Below, in pieces: positions 58,420 to 64,000 of a stretch of DNA of 64,000 nt (its first letter is position 1; every line of letters begins with the position of its first letter). The notes beneath the pieces were generated by a model, which saw nothing but the letters and a program-made list of their open reading frames with translations, made no database searches and was not told the origin of the DNA. The DNA comes from Helicoverpa zea (lineage: Eukaryota > Arthropoda > Insecta > Lepidoptera > Noctuidae): contig NC_061476.1 of assembly GCF_022581195.2 (NCBI RefSeq), positions 3,518,098-3,582,097 on the forward strand. Direction: 5' to 3'. Position numbers and translations under genes: made by a program.

Positions 58420-59529
58420 GGTCTGCACGCTTTGGTATGAGCATAGCTTTTGTCAGATGGTAAATGGGACGGATAGATCATTAATATGATGTCGAATATT
58501 TGTGGCCAGAAACCTAATGAATCACGGGGGTTTTTGAAATACATAACCATATACAGGAAAGTGCTGTTGGAAGTCATAACGTTGTAATCGCCAACACGCA
58601 AAATTTTCTTTAATGTGAAACCTATTTAAGAACATAATTTAATGTATTCAGGCCTCAATTTAAAACCGCAATTACCAGGTTTCAAATACATTTAGGTTTG
58701 TCCGTTTCATTTACCAAACTAGTCTAATTTAGCACGGAGTTGTAAGAATGGAGTGATGCGCGAATATAACCGGTCCCCATTGGACGATTTCCGACATCGC
58801 GTGATAAAGGTGATCCCTGATTGGCTGAATTTGTATAACTCCGTATTATTTGAAGTTGCAACCCAAAAATTTTGATATTTATACCGTATGTATATATGAG
58901 CTTAGCTGTTGTGTAACACGGGTATATGAGTTAATAGTACCTTACAAGTTTATATAGAACTAAATGATTTTGTACATAGTGTTAAACCGGTGGTTAGAAT
59001 TTAAACACGGTACAAGCCTTGTCCTCATCGGCTTATGTATACAAAAATATTTGATTAGCTTGTGTAATTACAAAAATTAATCGACGTTAAAGAAACACAA
59101 GCATATGAAGTTACGTATATAAAAATAGCATATATTTATGTATGCAAAACCGATGGACAACGCTTAACAAATAGTACAATAGTTAAACATAATAATTTGT
59201 TAACAAATAGTTATAATTTAAGTTGAAAAGCAGCAGATACCAGGTGTTACTTTGTGCCAAACAATCACATAAAAAAAAAACACTAAAGTTACTGCGTTCC
59301 GATATTACGATTTACGAATGTTGCAGTTATAATGTTATTGAATGTAAATGTATTGTGCGGAAATCAGTATGAATATAAATTCTAAGTTTACAACTGGCCT
59401 CTTCTAAAATAATACATACGAGCAACTTTGCGTACCTATTAATTTGAAAAGTACAGTCAACAACAATAAAGTACGTACTATTATTTATTGAATACCAGAT
59501 TTATATTTTTCTATTTTTATGAGGTGTGA

Positions 59530-59660
59530 TTGATTCAAATGCCCCTCTCGCTGTGGATGCAGCGTGAAATTATTAAATAAATAAATAAATGTTCCTTTTT
59601 AACTCCTTTTAATGTGCCTGGGCCACGGTATTTCTTTCGCACAATCCCGCAATTTTATGA
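59530..59660 (+). repeat. Dispersed repeat (CGCTGTGGATGCAGCG type)
   Basis: Shares CTCTCGCTGTGGATGCAGCG and a later TTTCGCACAATCCC with 44505-44665. A TAAA microsatellite lies at 59574-59590. Confidence 0.6.
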
Positions 59661-60472
59661 CTGCAAGATTTGTATAAATTGTAACATTCTGCTACCACAA
59701 GGATTTAGTATGGATATAGCTGTAGGTGCCTGAATGCTTTGATTTGACTACAAATCGAATGACGTATTAAAAACTGATTGCAACGCTAAAGAAATAGTAA
59801 AAAGATTGATAGAACAGAATAGAAAATACAGCGCAGTGTCAGAGATAGATAAATCATTACTAATGTTAGATATGACCCTGTTTGTAGCAGGTAATGTCTG
59901 AAACTACAAAACCGATTTCTTTCACTATAAAGTAACATTGTTACGGAGTACAATGACTATATTTTATAAACAGCTATAAGCAAATAAAGCTAGTATAAGT
60001 TCCATAGTCTTCTCTCTTCATCTTTTATATAATTAAGGCGTAAACACACTAAATAACCTTTTGTCATTCAAATAAAAAAAAACGGATCTAATTAAATCTC
60101 GCATTGTATTCTCTATTATCTCAAGAATGCTTCCTAGTTATATGAATATAAAATAATTTAAACTTAGTATATATTTCCCATGTCTTACTGGGAGATCCAT
60201 TTTATTTGGATGTTTTATTCTAGTTTCTGTTGTATTGTTGTATATTATTTCAAAAAGCCGGGGCATTAAATCAAGTCCATTTATATATTTTTTTACTTTT
60301 TAAGAATTATATTTTATTTTCTAATGTACCTAATTGTTTTGTACATACATTGTTTAATTTTAAGTTTGTTGATACGCGCAATGTGTAGACGTTAATGTAC
60401 TTATTAAGTAAAACGGAGTGTAATTTTAATAGTGCCATCTCATCTTTTGTTTTTTAAGATTTGTTTTGATCA

Positions 60473-60578
60473 CTAGCTGGCGACCGCACGTGCGGTGACT
60501 GCATGACATTGGGCGTAGCTTAGCATAGATTTCATGCAATCGCGGCACGTGCGGACGGCAGTTGCAGTCGGCAGCTAG
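60473..60578. repeat. 106-bp imperfect palindrome with paired CACGTG boxes
   Basis: CTAGCTGGCGAC at the left pairs with GTCGGCAGCTAG at the right. Inside each half is GCACGTGCGG. It may be a tiny MITE; the E-box-like pairs are noted but not shown to be regulatory. Confidence 0.55.
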
Positions 60579-62179
60579 CATTAGAACGTACCTTTACAAT
60601 GACAACTGTCTCGTTTGGCGACAAAATAATGCCCTCAAACTTATGTCGCTTACAATTTCCTGCAATCGGATATGAATTATTATTTAAGTAAATACCTACG
60701 ATACGAAAGCTCGCGTGTTTTTGCGAGCCAATTCAGTATTGGAATTGTAAGCGCCCAACGTTACGAGACGCATATTAATTTTGTGGGCAGTTTTATTAAA
60801 AAATGCTGGTCATTTGTTGATGTTTAATTAAGGATAATTCATGCTTTAGTTTTATCTCTGTTAGGTGTATTTGTGTGATTAATATAAGGATAATCGTGCG
60901 TGTCAGTGTTTTCTAAGGTACAGTCGGTGTCAAAATTTTGTGTACATTACAGTACATTTATTCAAAAATATATTTTTAATTTGAAATTTGTACACGTAAG
61001 TACACATGCTTTGAGACAGATTGTACAAAATACATATTTTTGTATATTTTACATAATCGAATTTTATGTTATCGATGTTTTGCTTTAAAATGTATGTTAA
61101 CCAGTAGATAGCTACATGTGTGTATTTTAAGAGCGGGAGTACAAATAAGTGTGAGATATCTGATGTTATCCGGAGAGAGCTCTTTGCTTAGCTAAATAAA
61201 TGATCCACAGTTTAGAAAAGTGGAATATATGAGCAAAATTTTACTACTTTTAGATTACTTACTTTTTATTTTTTTATATATAAAGCAGCCAATCTAAATA
61301 AAATACATATTAAAACGGCTTATCAATGTCATTTTACATATAACAGTATAATGGGTAAATATATTATAGTCGAGTAATGTAGAAGTTTGACCGACTGTTA
61401 AAAGGATGATATTGAAAACAGTGTAAAACCTTAAAAGATGACAATAAACTTCTTGTCTCTCGATGTCTCCTTTATATAAGTAACGGTAAAATTAATAACT
61501 TTTGTATTAAAGATCATGCATAATCCCATATTATTGCCGTTTATATATTTACACATAATGTTTAGGAAAATAAAACCTGCATTATAATATTCAAAGTCAC
61601 ATTTTAATGCAAGATCAAGTTAATAAAAAATAAAAAAGTTTGTAACCCATTTTGTGTAAGTAAAATAATAATTATGTCTGTAAGAGAAGTACATTATTTT
61701 AGCTATAAAATCGATCACAAATATTTAAATCTTCCATAGAGGTTCTAATGGATGATACGAAATGGTTTACTCAAGGTTCTATTTGGGAATTCTACAAGAA
61801 ACGTAACAGCCTAAATTCAGTGGCCGTGCCATTTAAAATTGAACTTAAAACTTGCTGGCCTAATTAAAAACCAATTGTCTATATGTATATTAAAGATATA
61901 TAAGGTCTTACCATCTCTTATCACCCATTAGCACCTTAAATTCCATATCATTAGATTTTCTTAGATTGAGACCAAAATAGTTTTAGCTACATATTTATAA
62001 TATCCACGCCCATACCTGAAATAAATTAGTTACTTTTAGAATTTAAAATATTACCTGAAACATTTAAGCAAATTAATATTACACAGTATTACAAATAATA
62101 GGGAAGGTTTGTATCTGACGGAATATGAGTCGCGTAACGCCAAAACAGGAGATAAACATTCAATCGTTCACACCTAACC

Positions 62180-62415
62180 ATCATCTCCAGAGCCTTTTCC
62201 CAACTATGTTGGGGTTGGCTTCCAGTCTAACCGGATGCGGCTGAGTACCAGTGTTTTACAAATCGTTCACACCTAACCATCATCTCCAGAGCCTTTTTCC
62301 AACTATGTTGGGGTTGGCTTCCAGTCTAACCGGATGCGGCTGAGTACCAGTGTTTTACAAGGAGTGACTGCCAGTCTGACCTTCTCAACCCAGTTACCCG
62401 GGCAACCCGATACCC
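62180..62415 (-). repeat. SINE tail, partly duplicated in tandem, with 19-bp TSD
   Basis: CAATCGTTCACACCTAACC occurs at 62161-62179 and 62416-62434 and again (first base apart) at 62261-62278. The first approximately 100 bp, a reversed SINE tail plus the target sequence, is repeated in tandem, and the second copy runs further into the SINE. Confidence 0.85.
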
Positions 62416-62434
62416 CAATCGTTCACACCTAACC

Positions 62435-63914
62435 GATGATGCGTTAGTGCGTCGAATATACATTTACGATACGCTCGACGCATTTTCCGTCAGATATGAA
62501 CCCTGCCATAGGTTTCCATACCTTCTGTTGCACACAATGTCCTCTTATGTTCTTTTGAAGTATTGGTTTTACAAGAGATTTTGTAGGAGAAGTCGCCAGT
62601 TCAAGATTAACCTATTCACAAAGATTTGTTGTGTAAGGCTGGTGTTTGTAGGACAGATAAGCGGGCTGATTTTTTGAAGGACGGAGTGACAGGGATTTTC
62701 TGACCGACTTTATTTAGGACATGTGCGTTGCACTATTGCTGTCAATGTGTTCTATTTTTCTCTCACAAAAAATCGGGAGATTATCCCAAATCAAAGAATA
62801 AATAATGTATGGAAAAATATATTTCATGTGATCATACATAAGTAGGCCATTGTGCGCAACAGCCTCAATTTTAGCAGTATTATAAGCAGGAAACATTTTT
62901 GCAGCTACATAATTATAGTAAGATTGCCAAAGTATGTTTATATAAAATATTGTCAGTTTTTGTTTATTTAATACATGGTCGCAAAACGCCTACATTTAAA
63001 CGAACAAAAATTACTTTGTGTTAATGACTGATTTATTTTATTTGTCGAATGTTCTTGAAAATAAAGTTGTGTTTTCAAACTTTTGAGTGATGTATTTCAT
63101 TTATACCCGACTGCCCCAGGAGAGTTATTTATTTAGCATTTTAGCTTGATAGAAGTCAGATTTGTGGGTACTTTATTAAGTTATTTTACCCACTTGGCAC
63201 ATTTAGTTATAGTTAAGTACTAAGCAGTGTGTTAAGGCGACGTTCCAGCGTCGTGTCTGAAAATATATTACAAAAAACATTATCCATAGGCACTTGGGTA
63301 AATAGAATTATTTATTTCTTATTCAATATGCGAGACTTGTTTTGAATTGTATTAATTTGCCAAGAAGTAGGTATGGAGCAAGCAAGATATGCTATGCTGC
63401 ATGAATAGGTATGGCTTGACGCCGGAGTGCATTCTGTGATGGTACTTCAATTGATCAGCACTGGACAGTATCTTGCCGCAGAAGTCACATAGAAACTCCT
63501 TTTCTATATTTATTCCGTGTTCCCGTTAGTAGAAAAAACTTTAAAGCGCTACCATAGTAACTATTATAGTAATCTGTGGTGTAACAAGCAAAACAAGTAT
63601 GCAACTATCGTCTTCCTCTTGGAGTTCGGTAAAGTAAGTATAACTACGTATAAGATCGTCACTAACACTTCACATACATGAGTAACATTTGTTGAGATAA
63701 GTTGATGACAAAGCTATTCATGAACGTGATATGTAACAATTAAGATAATGAACATTTAACTAAATTATTTTGTCTATGGGAGAAATTATGTTTTCAGTGT
63801 CTGCCTACTCGCTGAAAGCTTAAACGAAAGTCTTCAAACAGAGTCGTTGTTGTCTATAAGTACAAACTGAATGGAGCTTATAGTACCGTGCAATCACCTT
63901 AGGAACCTTTTTTT
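62435..63914. other. Right flank, unassigned
   Basis: AT-rich with one good poly(A) signal (63060-63065). No gene recognised on either strand. Confidence 0.4.
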
Positions 63915-64000
63915 TTAACGACGTCAAAAATCAAATGACCCCTCCCGCTGTGGGTTAGCAGAGGTGAGGGAGTGTCAGACTCTTACTGACTAAAAACCGT
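63915..64000 (+). repeat. Dispersed repeat (GGGAGTGTCAGACTC), cut by the window end
   Basis: AACGACGTCAAAAATCAAAT then CCCCTCCCGCTGTGGG and GGGAGTGTCAGACTCTTACTG, split here; the same family as 44505-44665. Confidence 0.75.

Larger units (their letters stand above)
58420..62160 (+). other. Peptidase 3' UTR and downstream flank
   Basis: AT-rich with no further gene recognised. AATAAA signals occur at 59983, 61443 and 61569, and one with a GT-rich stretch after it at 63060, so the transcript end is not fixed. Includes the dispersed repeat at 59530-59660 and the palindrome at 60473-60578. Confidence 0.5.

Noticed and set aside
1..64000. CRISPR array, operon, phage or bacterial defence system
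   Set aside because: Exon-intron structure, SINEs, LINEs and MITEs show animal nuclear DNA; the tandem repeats found (122 bp, 125 bp) have no spacer pattern.

Overview
This window looks like nuclear DNA of a moth or butterfly (Lepidoptera, probably noctuid-like). It is AT-rich and intron-rich, with spliced genes and GT/AG introns. It is crowded with repeat types I know from lepidopteran genomes: tRNA-derived SINEs with A and B boxes, RTE-type LINEs with very short 3' UTRs and GAT-repeat tails, a Mag-like Ty3 element, Harbinger- and hAT-like MITEs, and the common 'GCACGAAGGGTTCCGTA...TACGGAACCCT' repeat. The species cannot be fixed from sequence alone.

There is one host gene, on the + strand: an M13 zinc metallopeptidase of the neprilysin/endothelin-converting-enzyme (ECE) family, more ECE-like than neprilysin-like. 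Its 13 common exons (48943 to 58419) join in phase throughout. They encode a transmembrane segment, an extracellular peptidase domain with HELTH and GENIAD zinc-binding motifs, and the C-terminal CxxW ending. Two alternative first coding exons fit the first common exon in phase 0: exon 1A (4831-4941, 37 residues) and exon 1B (29248-29529, 94 residues). They give proteins of 778 and 835 residues that differ only in the cytoplasmic tail. A third, very short candidate (41507-41518) is weak. This resembles vertebrate ECE1, where alternative promoters swap cytoplasmic tails. The 1B tail carries an NPF motif and three LF motifs that look like endocytic sorting signals.

Layout. 1-4830: upstream or 5' intron sequence with a GC-rich retroposon. 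4831-4941: exon 1A. 4942-48942: a 44-kb first intron filled with transposable elements. In order these include a 122-bp minisatellite, an inverted second copy of the GC-rich retroposon, SINEs, a Jockey-like LINE remnant with a nested insertion, an RTE LINE with a 5' inversion, several MITEs, an intact Mag-like LTR retrotransposon (22292-26683, one LTR-LTR difference seen), exon 1B at 29248, a second 5'-inverted RTE, a hAT element broken by another repeat, and a long foldback element with an 8-bp target duplication enclosing half a SINE. 48943-58419: the common exons, with a multimeric MITE in the intron before the penultimate exon. 58420-64000: 3' UTR and flank with several candidate poly(A) signals and a partly duplicated SINE.

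I see no prokaryotic operon, CRISPR array or novel multi-gene system. The most interesting points are the alternative cytoplasmic tails of the peptidase, the young intact retrotransposon in its first intron, two independent twin-priming inversions, the foldback elements, and the tandemly multimerised MITE. All coordinates were read by hand from the sequence; exon joins are supported by splice sites, phase and family motifs, not by transcripts.
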